Assembly: GCF_001428665.1 (NCBI RefSeq)
Contig: NZ_LMIJ01000005.1
Span: forward strand, 16,994 to 80,993
Direction: 5' to 3'
Source: Acidovorax sp. Root219
GTDB taxonomy: Bacteria > Pseudomonadota > Gammaproteobacteria > Burkholderiales > Burkholderiaceae_C
DNA: 64,000 nt
The position numbers were made by a program, and so were the translations under genes. Of this stretch, positions 16,271-23,654 are shown one piece after another (the stretch's first letter is position 1; every line of letters begins with the position of its first letter). The notes under the pieces were generated by a model. It worked only from the letters and a program-made list of their open reading frames with translations, searched no databases and had not been told where the DNA came from.

Positions 16271-17619
16271 GCCGTGCCCCACAGGCGGCGGTAGCTGCCG
16301 TCGGCGTCGTGGTCTTGCGTCTGCTTGGCGGGGTTGAAGCGGCGCCCGCCACGCGGGTCGGTGCCGCGTCCGGCGATGTAGAGCCAGTTGCCCTGGTTGC
16401 TGTACGGGTCGTAGTCCACCAGTTGCGATTCGAACCACGCGGCGCCCGCGCGCCAGTCGCCCTGCAGCTCGTGGATGAGGTAGCTGGCGGCCACCTGGCG
16501 CAGGCGGTTGCTGAGGTAGCCGGTGGCGGCCAGCTCGCGCAGGGCAGCGTCCACCAGCGGCTGGCCCGTATCGCCAGCGCACCAGCGCGCAAAGCCAGGT
16601 GCGTTGTGGGGCGCCAGCGGCTGGGCCGAGAGGCCGCGCGCACGGTACAGGGTGCGCCCGTGCTGCAGGTGCAGCAGCCGAAAATAGTCGCGCCACAGCA
16701 GCTCGAACCAGAGCCAATAGGTGCCCTCGTTGGCGCCATGCGTGGACTCGAACCGGCGCAGCGCGGCCATGGCATGCCGGGCCGAGAGCGCGCCCGTGGC
16801 CAGCCAGGGCGAGAACTTGCTGGAGTAACCCAACCCCGTGAGCCCGTTGCGGGTGGCCTTGTAGGTGTGGGCTTGCCCACTGGCCAGGTACTGCTGCACA
16901 TGGGCCAGCGCGGCGGTTTCGCCCCCATCGCAGGCGGGGGTGCCGTAGGGGAAGGAAGAGCGCACGTCACAGCCGGCACCCTCGCCCACCTCGTCACGGT
17001 GCCCGCCCTGCCCTTGCGCCGCACCCACGGCGCCGGCCGTGTGCAGCACCTCTTGCCACACCGCATCGGTCAGCGCTGCGGGCGGTGGCAACAAGGCCGC
17101 AGGCGCCGGCAGCGGCTGCGGTGGCTGGATGCCGGCCTGCTCCACCGCCTGCCGAAAGGTGGTGAACACGCCAGCCAGGTCGCCCACGGGCCAGGGCAGA
17201 TCGCATGGCTGCAGCAGGCTGCTGTGCCACACGGTCTGCACCTGCAGGCCGGCTGCACGCAGGGCGGCCACCTCGGCCTGCTCATGGGGGGCTGCAATCT
17301 CTTCACACACCACGGTGGTGGCGCCCATGGCGCTGGCCAGCGCGGGCAGCACGGCGGCGGGCAGGCCCTGGCACTGCAGCAAGGGGTTGCCCAGCCGGGC
17401 CATGCCGGTCGCCAGGTCGCGCAGTGCGGCGCCCTCGAAGGCACGCCGGTGCAGGCCCCTGCGGGCAAAGCCCCAGGGCGTGGTCTCGCCGGCGGGGGGC
17501 TGGCAGTGCACGGGCACCAGGTGGGTGGTGCCGCTGCCCAGGGCAGCGGCCAGCGCGCCCTGGTCGTGCAGGCGCAGGTCGCGGCGAAACCAGAAGAGCA
17601 CGGTGCGGTGCGCGGTCAT
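16267..17619 (-). CDS. DASH-type cryptochrome/photolyase
   Basis: A 450-residue protein with an N-terminal photolyase domain ([17 protein letters not shown]) and a C-terminal FAD domain. Markers of the DASH group are [40 protein letters not shown] and the terminal [20 protein letters not shown] followed by YRRLWG. DASH cryptochromes bind FAD and usually MTHF and repair cyclobutane dimers in single-stranded or looped DNA. It starts 4 bp inside the end of the DUF2256 gene and overlaps the FeS photolyase gene by 4 bp, so all three are translationally coupled. A 50-residue Gly- and Ala-rich insert (about 205-255) lengthens the linker. Confidence 0.94.
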   Translation of the reverse strand: MTAHRTVLFWFRRDLRLHDQGALAAALGSGTTHLVPVHCQPPAGETTPWGFARRGLHRRAFEGAALRDLATGMARLGNPLLQCQGLPAAVLPALASAMGATTVVCEEIAAPHEQAEVAALRAAGLQVQTVWHSSLLQPCDLPWPVGDLAGVFTTFRQAVEQAGIQPPQPLPAPAALLPPPAALTDAVWQEVLHTAGAVGAAQGQGGHRDEVGEGAGCDVRSSFPYGTPACDGGETAALAHVQQYLASGQAHTYKATRNGLTGLGYSSKFSPWLATGALSARHAMAALRRFESTHGANEGTYWLWFELLWRDYFRLLHLQHGRTLYRARGLSAQPLAPHNAPGFARWCAGDTGQPLVDAALRELAATGYLSNRLRQVAASYLIHELQGDWRAGAAWFESQLVDYDPYSNQGNWLYIAGRGTDPRGGRRFNPAKQTQDHDADGSYRRLWGTA

Positions 17620-17789
17620 GGTGTGCCCCCGGCGCGCACGTGCCCGGTAGCCTTGCGCTCGTTGCGGCACCGGTCAGAGCAGTATTTGACCTCGTCCCAC
17701 ACCTTCTCCCACTTCTTGCGCCAGGTGAAGGGCAGGCCGCAGTGCAGGCAGGTTTTCTGCGGCAGGTCGTGCTTCTTGCGCATGCGCAT
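17616..17789 (-). CDS. DUF2256 small zinc-binding-type protein
   Basis: A 57-residue protein with [20 protein letters not shown], then [20 protein letters not shown]. The two CxxC-like Cys pairs suggest a small zinc ribbon. This is the DUF2256 signature, known to co-occur with cryptochromes and photolyases. Two ATG codons (17789 and 17783) are possible; the second fits the family start better and has AAGG upstream. Its stop overlaps the start of the DASH cryptochrome gene. Molecular role unknown. Confidence 0.85.
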   Translation of the reverse strand: MRMRKKHDLPQKTCLHCGLPFTWRKKWEKVWDEVKYCSDRCRNERKATGHVRAGGTP

Positions 17790-17817
17790 GGCGGCCTTGA
17801 TGGAGGGGGTCTATGGT

Positions 17818-18840
17818 TCAGGCGGGCTGCAGCATCTGGTGCGCCAGCGCGCGGCCGCTGAGCCATGCGCCTTCGACCTTGCCGCCGTGCAGCCAGTCGC
17901 CGCAAACACCCAGGCCCAGGGCGCTGCTCCACCAGCAGCCCTGGTGCAGCGCGGGCTCGGTGTCGGCATAGCGCCAGCGGTGGGCCGTGGCGGCCACGGG
18001 CGGCAGCCCGCCCAGTGCGGCAAACGCGGCCAGCAGGGCGGCGGTGACCGACTCGGCGCTGTCTTCGATGTGCGCCTCGCTCCACTCGGGGCTGGCGTGC
18101 AGCAGCCAGGTCTCAGGCCCGGTGCGGCCGGGCTTGCTGCTGTCGCGGGCCACCCAGCGCAGCGGGCCGGCGTTGATGAAGGCGCCGTCCCAGGGCAAGG
18201 CCACGGGTGCGGCGTAGCGCAGCATCACCGCCCAACTGCCGCGCATGCGGGCGCTGGCGGCCAGGGCAGCGCCATCGGGCGCCACCGGTGCGAGCAAGGC
18301 CGCAGCTTGCGGCGCCGGCATGGCCAGCACCACGCGGTCGTACCGCGCCGCATGCAGACCCTGCTCTGCCGAGGTGATGGCCCAGCCCTCGCCAGTGTGC
18401 TGCAGCCGCTGCACCGTGGTCTGCCACTGCGTGGCCGCGTGATGACCAAGGCCCTGCACCAGCCAGGCGGCCGGCGCGGTCATGCGCGGTGTGCCCACAA
18501 AGCGCTCCAGCGGGGTGTGCGGCGTGGTCCAGGCCGTGCCATCAACGCTGGCCAGGCGCGCAGGCCATGGCGCAGCCACGCCGGCTGACTGCCAGCGCGC
18601 CACCTCGGCGCGAAAAGCCGGGTCGCGTGCGGTGAAATACTGGGCGCCATGGTCGCACTGCCAGGCACCAGTGCCCTCGTCTTCGGCCCGCCGCGTGGCC
18701 ATGCGGCCCGAGGGGCCCCGGCTCTTGTCCAGCAGTTGAACGGCATGGCCGGCCTGCAGCAGTGCCTGCGCGCACGACAGGCCGGCCAGGCCGGCGCCGA
18801 CCACGGCAAACTGCAGGCGGGTGTGTGCGGCTGCGCTCAT
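17818..18840 (-). CDS. FAD-dependent amine-oxidase-type oxidoreductase (renalase-like)
   Basis: A 340-residue flavoprotein with an N-terminal dinucleotide-binding motif (VVGAGLAGLSCAQAL) and the family block LLDKSRGPSGRMATRR, then CDHGAQYFTARD. It ends with GLGVCGDWLHGGKVEGAWLSG, the second FAD contact. This matches NAD(P)-binding FAD proteins annotated as renalase-like, often encoded next to photolyases; the substrate in bacteria may be isomeric or damaged NAD(P)H or another small molecule. It overlaps the lipocalin gene by 4 bp and lies 28 bp upstream of the DUF2256 gene in the light operon. Confidence 0.88.
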   Translation of the reverse strand: MSAAAHTRLQFAVVGAGLAGLSCAQALLQAGHAVQLLDKSRGPSGRMATRRAEDEGTGAWQCDHGAQYFTARDPAFRAEVARWQSAGVAAPWPARLASVDGTAWTTPHTPLERFVGTPRMTAPAAWLVQGLGHHAATQWQTTVQRLQHTGEGWAITSAEQGLHAARYDRVVLAMPAPQAAALLAPVAPDGAALAASARMRGSWAVMLRYAAPVALPWDGAFINAGPLRWVARDSSKPGRTGPETWLLHASPEWSEAHIEDSAESVTAALLAAFAALGGLPPVAATAHRWRYADTEPALHQGCWWSSALGLGVCGDWLHGGKVEGAWLSGRALAHQMLQPA

Positions 18841-19418
18841 GGCTGCGGGTCGGTGCGTTGCTGGGTCACCCAGATCAGCGCCTGGGTGTCGATGCCCAGC
18901 GCGCTGGCGCGGGCGATGAGCTGCTCGCGCACACCCGGCGCCAGCTGCTTGCTGCGCGACAGGATCCAGCAGTAGCTGCGGTCGGGCCCCACCACCAGGG
19001 CCCAGCCGTAGTCGGCGTCGAGCGCGGCGACGTGGTAGCCGCCGTAGAACGGCCCGAAGAACGACACCTTGAGCGAGGCGGTCTGCGCATCGCCCGTGAA
19101 CAGTGCCTTGCCCACGGCCTGGCGCCATTCGCCGCCCTGGCTGCCCTTGGTGGTGTCAAAGCCCCGGTTGAGCACGCGCACGCTGCCATCCGCCTGGCGC
19201 TGGTACGTGGCGCTCACGTCCGTCATGCCGCGCTCGAAGGAATGGTCGAGCCGCGCCACCTCGTACCAGCGGCCCTCGTAGCGCGCCAGGTCGAACGGCG
19301 TGACGGGGGTGATGCCGGGCGGCGGGGCGGTGGATGAGCAGGCGGCCAGGGCCAGTGCCATGGAGGCAAGCCAGGCCAGTGCGGCGCGGCGAAGCCAGGG
19401 GGATGCGGTGGTGGACAT
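18837..19418 (-). CDS. blc: Outer membrane lipocalin (Blc type)
   Basis: A 193-residue lipoprotein with a signal peptide ending in a lipobox (LALAACSS). The lipocalin motif follows (FDLARYEGRWYEVARLDHSFERG), then FGPFYGGYHVAALD and YCWILSRSKQL, the usual Blc blocks. Lipocalins of this type bind lysophospholipids or fatty acids at the outer membrane under stress. It overlaps the FAD oxidoreductase gene by 4 bp. In several proteobacteria blc lies in LitR-controlled light-inducible clusters with phr and cry genes, which fits the position here. Confidence 0.92.
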   Translation of the reverse strand: MSTTASPWLRRAALAWLASMALALAACSSTAPPPGITPVTPFDLARYEGRWYEVARLDHSFERGMTDVSATYQRQADGSVRVLNRGFDTTKGSQGGEWRQAVGKALFTGDAQTASLKVSFFGPFYGGYHVAALDADYGWALVVGPDRSYCWILSRSKQLAPGVREQLIARASALGIDTQALIWVTQQRTDPQP

Positions 19419-19503
19419 GGGCGATGAACTCAAAAAATCCGTTGCAGCCCCCAGAAGCCCGGCGGCGTGGTTTCTGGGGTACTGCGCAGAGGGTGCGGCC
19501 AGC

Positions 19504-20442
19504 CTACTTGGGCAAAAGCACCCGGTCCACCGTATGCACCACGCCATTGCTGGCAAACACATCGGTGCCGGTGATGCGGCTGGTGCGAAGGCTCTGGTCG
19601 GTGATCACGAGGCTGGGGTTGACCGTGAAGCTCTGGCCCTGCACGGTGGCGATGGCGGTGTTGACGGGCACCTCGGCCTTCAGCACCCGCGCCGGCACCA
19701 CGTGGTAGGTGAGCACGCGGGTCAGCAAGGCGGTGTCGGCCAGCAGCGCCTCCTTGGTCAGGCCCAGCTCGGCCAGCAGCGCCGCAAAGGCGGCATTGGT
19801 GGGCGCGAACACGGTGAACGGGCCGGGGCCTTTCAGCGTGGCCACCAGGCCGGCGGCGGCCACGGCCTCGACGAGGATGCTGAAGTCGGGCACCGCCATG
19901 GCGGTGGCCACGATGTCCTTGTCTGCCGGCAGCAGCACGCGGTCCACCAGGTGCACCACGCCGTTGCTGGCCTGGATGTCGGTGCTGGTGATGGTGGTGA
20001 CGCGGTTGCGGCCATCGGTGATCTTGAGGCCGTTGGCAGACTCGATCTTGAAGAAGCCGCCGGAGACCGGGGTGATGGCCTTGCCCAGAGGTACGTCTGC
20101 GCGCACCACCCGGCTACCGAGCACGTGGTAGGTGAGCACAGCGGTGAGCAGGGGCTTGTTGGCCAGCAGCGCCTCTTTGGTCAGGCCCAGCTCGGCCAGC
20201 AGCGCGGCGAAGGCCGCGTTGGTGGGGGCAAACACGGTGAGGCTGCCCGTGCTCAGCGTGGGCGCCAGCCCGGCGGCCACCACGGCCTCGACAAGGATGC
20301 TCAGCTCCGGGGTGTTCTGCGCCAGTTCGACGATGTTGCGCTGGGGTTCGTCGTCGCTGCCCCCACAGGCCTGGAGCACGGTGGTGCTGGCCCCCAGGGC
20401 GGCGGCCAGAAGGACGGTGCGGCGGTTGAATGCAGTGTTCAT
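19504..20442 (-). CDS. Lipoprotein with two fasciclin (FAS1) domains
   Basis: A 312-residue protein with an N-terminal Arg pair and a lipobox (RRTVLLAAALGASTTVLQAC), then a Gly-Ser-Asp spacer. Two FAS1 domains follow (about 40-170 and 175-312), each with TVFAPTNAAFAALLAELGLT and a YHV motif before the second conserved block. The two domains share long identical stretches at DNA level, which points to internal duplication. FAS1 domains mediate adhesion or surface anchoring. The gene precedes lipocalin by 85 bp on the same strand. A strong AGGAGAG ribosome-binding site lies upstream of 20442. Confidence 0.9.
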   Translation of the reverse strand: MNTAFNRRTVLLAAALGASTTVLQACGGSDDEPQRNIVELAQNTPELSILVEAVVAAGLAPTLSTGSLTVFAPTNAAFAALLAELGLTKEALLANKPLLTAVLTYHVLGSRVVRADVPLGKAITPVSGGFFKIESANGLKITDGRNRVTTITSTDIQASNGVVHLVDRVLLPADKDIVATAMAVPDFSILVEAVAAAGLVATLKGPGPFTVFAPTNAAFAALLAELGLTKEALLADTALLTRVLTYHVVPARVLKAEVPVNTAIATVQGQSFTVNPSLVITDQSLRTSRITGTDVFASNGVVHTVDRVLLPK

Positions 20443-20561
20443 GGGAATCTCTCCTCGCTGTCAGACAGTGGATGAAAAGAGAGGGGGCCTGCCGGACAGG
20501 CCCCCTTGAATCTGCGCCACCCGGCAGCTTTGCACGGGCAGGCGCGCAAACCGTGGGCCGC

Positions 20562-21017
20562 TTACTTGGGCATCAGCACCGTGTCGATGGCATGGATCAC
20601 GCCGTTGCTGGCGGCGACGTCGGTGGCGATGACCTTGGACTGGTCGACCATCACGCCCATGTTGGTGGACACGGTGATCTCCTGGCCTTGCACGGTCTTG
20701 ACCTTGCCGGCCTTGACGTCCTTGGCCATGACCTTGCCGGGCACCACGTGGTAGGTGAGCACCTTGGTGAGCGCCGCCTTGTCCTTGAGCAGGCCGTCGA
20801 GCGTGGCCTTGGGGATCTTGGCAAACGCTTCATCGGTGGGCGCGAACACGGTGAACGGGCCGGGGCCCTTGAGCGTGTCCACCAGGCCGGCGGCCTGCAC
20901 GGCTGCCACCAGGGTCTTGAAGTTACCGGCCTTCACGGCGGTGTCAACGATGTCTTGCGCCATTGCGCTAAAGGTGGCGCCTGCGGTAAGGGCCAGGGCA
21001 ACCAGGGTCTTCTTCAT
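20562..21017 (-). CDS. Secreted single-domain fasciclin protein
   Basis: A 151-residue protein with a Sec signal peptide ([20 protein letters not shown]) and one FAS1 domain: [19 protein letters not shown], then [16 protein letters not shown] and [15 protein letters not shown], ending [15 protein letters not shown]. It has no lipobox and should be periplasmic or secreted. It lies 119 bp upstream of the two-domain fasciclin gene on the same strand. An AT-rich promoter region with palindromes (21100-21130) precedes it. Fasciclin genes are common near photolyase clusters, but the link is inferred. Confidence 0.92.
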   Translation of the reverse strand: MKKTLVALALTAGATFSAMAQDIVDTAVKAGNFKTLVAAVQAAGLVDTLKGPGPFTVFAPTDEAFAKIPKATLDGLLKDKAALTKVLTYHVVPGKVMAKDVKAGKVKTVQGQEITVSTNMGVMVDQSKVIATDVAASNGVIHAIDTVLMPK

Positions 21018-21099
21018 GATTTCATTCCTCAATATGGGGATGCACTCACACGCCAAGATGGGCGCGGGCCGATTGTATGACCGTTTGGTTTTAATTTCT

Positions 21100-21130
21100 A
21101 CCAATTAGTTTTATTAAAACCAATTGGTTT
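21100..21130. promoter_or_regulatory. AT-rich palindromic operator upstream of the fasciclin gene
   Basis: A perfect 14 bp palindrome AAACCAATTGGTTT (21117-21130) overlaps a direct repeat of ACCAATTrGTTT (21100-21111 and 21119-21130, 19 bp apart). A related TTGGTTTTAA half-site occurs at about 21085-21094. The GC content here is far below its surroundings. It lies 80-115 bp upstream of the fasciclin start at 21017 and is probably the control site of the light or stress cluster; the regulator is not identified. Confidence 0.55.
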
Positions 21131-21152
21131 CATCCGGTCACATGACGCGCTT

Positions 21153-22046
21153 TCAATGCGCGCCAAAGATCAGCGATTGGTGCGTGGCCGCGCCCGCCAG
21201 CGTGCCGTCGCCCACCACCAGCGGCAGCGAGCCGCCCTGGCGCGCCGCGTCGCCGCAGGCATACACGCCGGGCACGGTGGTGGCCTTCATGGCGTCGGTC
21301 TTGATGGTGCGGCCCAGGGGCCCGTCTTCAAACTCGCAGCCCAGGGCCTGGGCAATGGGGCTGGCCACCTCCACGCGGGTCAGGGTGAACAGGCCGTCTT
21401 GCGCAATCACGCGGCCGTCACGCATCACGATGTCCATGGCGCCTTCGATGCGGTCGATGAGCCCGCGCTCCAGCACCACGCCGCGTGCCTGCAGCTGCGC
21501 CAGCTGGTCCGCATCGGGCTCGAAGGCACCGTTCAGGAAGAAGGTGGCCTGGCCCCAGTCGGGCAGCATCAACGCGACATGCATGGAAAACGGCGACACG
21601 CCCAGGGCGCCGATGCGGCCCTGGTTCAGCTCGTAGCCATGGCAGTACGGGCAGTGAAAGACGTGGCGGCCCCAGCGCTCGGCCAGCCCGGGCACCTCGG
21701 GCAGGTGGTCGATGACGCCGGTGGCCAGCACCAGGCGGCGGGCATCGATGGCATCAGGCAAGCCATTCACCTCGACGCGAAAGCCCTGCCCTGCCCGCTC
21801 GGCAGCCGTGACCTTGCCCTCGCGCCATTCGACCGTCGGGTAGGCCATGAGCTGCGCGCGCCCCTGGGCTGCGATGTCGGCTGCAGGCGTGCCATCTTGC
21901 GTGAGAAAGCCGTGCGAGTGCTCGGCAAAGCGGTTGCGGCGCTGGCCGGCGTCCACCACCAACACACGCCGGCGCGCCCGCGCCAGTTGGGTTGCGGCAG
22001 CCAGGCCGGCATAGCTGCCGCCGATCACGATGGCGTCGTAGTGCAT
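21153..22046 (-). CDS. Thioredoxin-reductase-like FAD/NAD(P)H oxidoreductase
   Basis: A 297-residue flavoprotein with MHYDAIVIGGSYAGLAAATQL for FAD and a CPYCHGYE redox pair (Cys-x-x-Cys) in the central NADPH domain, ending GVYACGDAARQGGSLP. The size and CPYC motif fit low-Mr thioredoxin reductase relatives of unknown partner, not canonical TrxB (CATC). The start at 22046 has an AAGGAA site 8 bases upstream; a GTG at 22067 is a weaker choice. It is divergent from an Rrf2 regulator gene (22272-22730) that may control it. Confidence 0.9.
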   Translation of the reverse strand: MHYDAIVIGGSYAGLAAATQLARARRRVLVVDAGQRRNRFAEHSHGFLTQDGTPAADIAAQGRAQLMAYPTVEWREGKVTAAERAGQGFRVEVNGLPDAIDARRLVLATGVIDHLPEVPGLAERWGRHVFHCPYCHGYELNQGRIGALGVSPFSMHVALMLPDWGQATFFLNGAFEPDADQLAQLQARGVVLERGLIDRIEGAMDIVMRDGRVIAQDGLFTLTRVEVASPIAQALGCEFEDGPLGRTIKTDAMKATTVPGVYACGDAARQGGSLPLVVGDGTLAGAATHQSLIFGAH

Positions 22047-22120
22047 GTGGGGTTCCTTTTGATTCACGATACTTTTGAAGTTTCATGATAACGCGCCACC
22101 CAATTTCATGCAACTTACAA

Positions 22121-22134
22121 TGATTCAAGAATCA
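22121..22134. promoter_or_regulatory. Small palindrome upstream of the thioredoxin-reductase-like gene
   Basis: TGATTC and GAATCA around two bases. TGATTC recurs at about 22059-22064, near the oxidoreductase start. It may be the site for the divergent Rrf2 regulator, but arms are only 6 bp. Confidence 0.3.
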
Positions 22135-22140
22135 CACCCC

Positions 22141-22250
22141 AGCGGCTCACAACACTCAGCGAAGCGGTTCTAGCTAGGCGCTGTGTCGCAGGCAGTACGA
22201 GCAGTACGACAAGACGCAGCAACGACGCCAGAAGAGTGTTTTGAGGCGCT
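22141..22250. repeat. Intergenic repeat family, 110 bp copy
   Basis: This element is bounded by imperfect 17 bp terminal inverted repeats (AGCGGCTCACAACACTC and GAGTGTTTTGAGGCGCT). Inside, CAGCGAAGCGGTTCTAGCTAG and GCAGTACGACAAGACGCAGC match the reverse strand of 37216-37336. It lies between the divergent oxidoreductase and Rrf2 genes, ending 21 bp before the Rrf2 start, so it may have supplied regulatory sequence. No transposase gene is present. Confidence 0.75.
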
Positions 22251-22271
22251 CCATCCAAGGACCAAAACCTC

Positions 22272-22730
22272 ATGCGCAGTGATAGCCGCTTGTCCCGAAT
22301 GCTCCACGTGCTGTTGCACATGGCGCGGCACGATGCGCCCTTCACCTCCGAGCAGATCGCCGCCATGCTGCAGACCAACCCCGTGGTGGTGCGCCGCACG
22401 ATGGCGGGCCTGCGCGATGCGGGCTATGTGCGGTCAGAAAAGGGCCATGGCGGTGGCTGGACGATTGCCTGCGACCTGGCGAAGGTGACGCTGCTCGACA
22501 TCCACAACGCCGTGGGCGGGCCGCACCTGTTTGCCATCGGCAACGGCAGCGACAACCCCGAATGCGCGGTGGAGCGCGTGGTCAACGCCGCCCTGGACGA
22601 CGCCCTGCGCCAGGCCGAGGCGCTGCTGATCGCGCGGCTGGGCTCGATTGCGCTGGCCGACCTGGCAAAACAGTTCGATGCGGAGTGCGTGGCCAAGGGG
22701 TGGGCGGTTCATGGGCCCGCAGGGCATTGA
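22272..22730 (+). CDS. Rrf2-family transcriptional regulator (no FeS cysteines)
   Basis: A 152-residue regulator with the Rrf2 winged helix (LSRMLHVLLHMARHDAPFTSEQ, then LQTNPVVVRRTMAGLRDAGYVRSEKG). It continues GGGWTIACDLAKVTLLDIH, a typical Rrf2 continuation. The three-Cys cluster that binds iron-sulfur in IscR and NsrR is absent (only isolated Cys), so it resembles the YwnA-like subgroup. It is divergent from the thioredoxin-reductase-like gene, which it probably controls in response to a redox or electrophile signal. Confidence 0.88.
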   Translation: MRSDSRLSRMLHVLLHMARHDAPFTSEQIAAMLQTNPVVVRRTMAGLRDAGYVRSEKGHGGGWTIACDLAKVTLLDIHNAVGGPHLFAIGNGSDNPECAVERVVNAALDDALRQAEALLIARLGSIALADLAKQFDAECVAKGWAVHGPAGH

Positions 22731-22867
22731 CCCGCGTCCATTGGAACCGGAGATACGACTCCGCCAGGGCAAGCCCGTACATTTGGAGGTTTGCGTGCAA
22801 TACGCCAAGCGGCGCTTGAACGGCCGCTCATGGCTGGGGCAGGCTCTCCCCAGCAGCGAGGCAATCC

Positions 22868-23464
22868 TCAGAAAGAATAGCGCTCTGTCAACCAGCTTTT
22901 CTTGCTGTTCTTGTAGGCACTGAAGAGAAACAGCGCTGCAATCACGCCGCCGACCAACAGCGTGCCCTTGGGGCCCAATGTGCTGGCGATGGAGTACAGC
23001 AGCTTTTCCTTGCCGGCATGCTTGCCTGAGGCCTCGACCGATGCATTGCCCATCGACGACACGACGAAGTAGAACAACCCGGTGAGCACCAGCGTGGCAA
23101 TGGCAAGGAAGATGGATTTTCCCGACCGCTGCAAGAGCCCTGGCCGCAGCTGTTCGGCCTTGCCGCTCTGGCCCATCAGCGCCTGAACGCTGGCCACGAT
23201 GCGCTTTTGGGCGGCCTCCGACAGGGCATGCACGCCGATGTCGTCGCCCAGGCCCTTCGCGGTAATCACCGTGGTGAACCGTGCATCCTTGGCCGCATGC
23301 ACCGAAGCCACCTTGTCCTTCTCGATCAACCTGCCGTGCTCGCCCAATTGGGCTTTTTCCTTCTTGCCGAGCGTTGCCAGAGCACGTGGCTCAAGATCTT
23401 TTTGCGTGCTGAAAACCACCGCGCGATCCGACACACCCACCACCCCACCGTTGACTTCAATCAT
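22868..23464 (-). CDS. Unknown membrane protein, divergent from 23655-24788
   Basis: A 198-residue protein that I do not recognise. Residues 1-105 form a soluble, strand-rich region (MIEVNGGVVGVSDRAVVFST and DARFTTVITAKGLGDDIGVHA), somewhat like a PH-type sheet. Two membrane segments follow (about 120-140 and 170-190) with a KHAGKEK loop, and a short charged tail. A strong GGAGG ribosome-binding site precedes 23464. It is divergent from another unknown gene with a 58 bp nested palindrome between them, so the two are probably co-regulated and work together. Confidence 0.78.
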   Translation of the reverse strand: MIEVNGGVVGVSDRAVVFSTQKDLEPRALATLGKKEKAQLGEHGRLIEKDKVASVHAAKDARFTTVITAKGLGDDIGVHALSEAAQKRIVASVQALMGQSGKAEQLRPGLLQRSGKSIFLAIATLVLTGLFYFVVSSMGNASVEASGKHAGKEKLLYSIASTLGPKGTLLVGGVIAALFLFSAYKNSKKSWLTERYSF

Positions 23465-23552
23465 TTTTTCCTCCCTGTTGATATTGTTGAGGCTTGAACC
23501 ATTCAGCAAGGGTTCAAACCGGTTGAGCACTGCAACTGCAGGCGAAAGTCTA

Positions 23553-23610
23553 GCGCCTGCGGACATGCTGGCACTGGACAAAGTGTCCAGTGCCAGGACC
23601 TTGCAGGCGC
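23553..23610. promoter_or_regulatory. 58 bp nested palindrome between two divergent unknown genes
   Basis: The centre is a perfect inverted repeat with 13 bp arms (CTGGCACTGGACA and TGTCCAGTGCCAG, 23568-23596) and a 3-base spacer. Outer arms GCGCCTGC (23553-23560) and GCAGGCGC (23603-23610) are also exact complements. Unpaired bases between inner and outer arms are 7 and 6. It ends 44 bp before the start of 23655-24788. It may be an operator for a large dimer or tetramer, a cruciform-forming site, or a REP-like unit. Confidence 0.65.
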
Positions 23611-23654
23611 TTAGGATGCGCATGCACTTAAAAAGTCTCTGCAAGGAATTGAGA

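Noticed and set aside
16264..18588. 774-residue plus-strand frame opposite the photolyase genes
   Set aside because: It mirrors three clear minus-strand genes (DASH cryptochrome, DUF2256, FAD oxidoreductase) and shows no domain.
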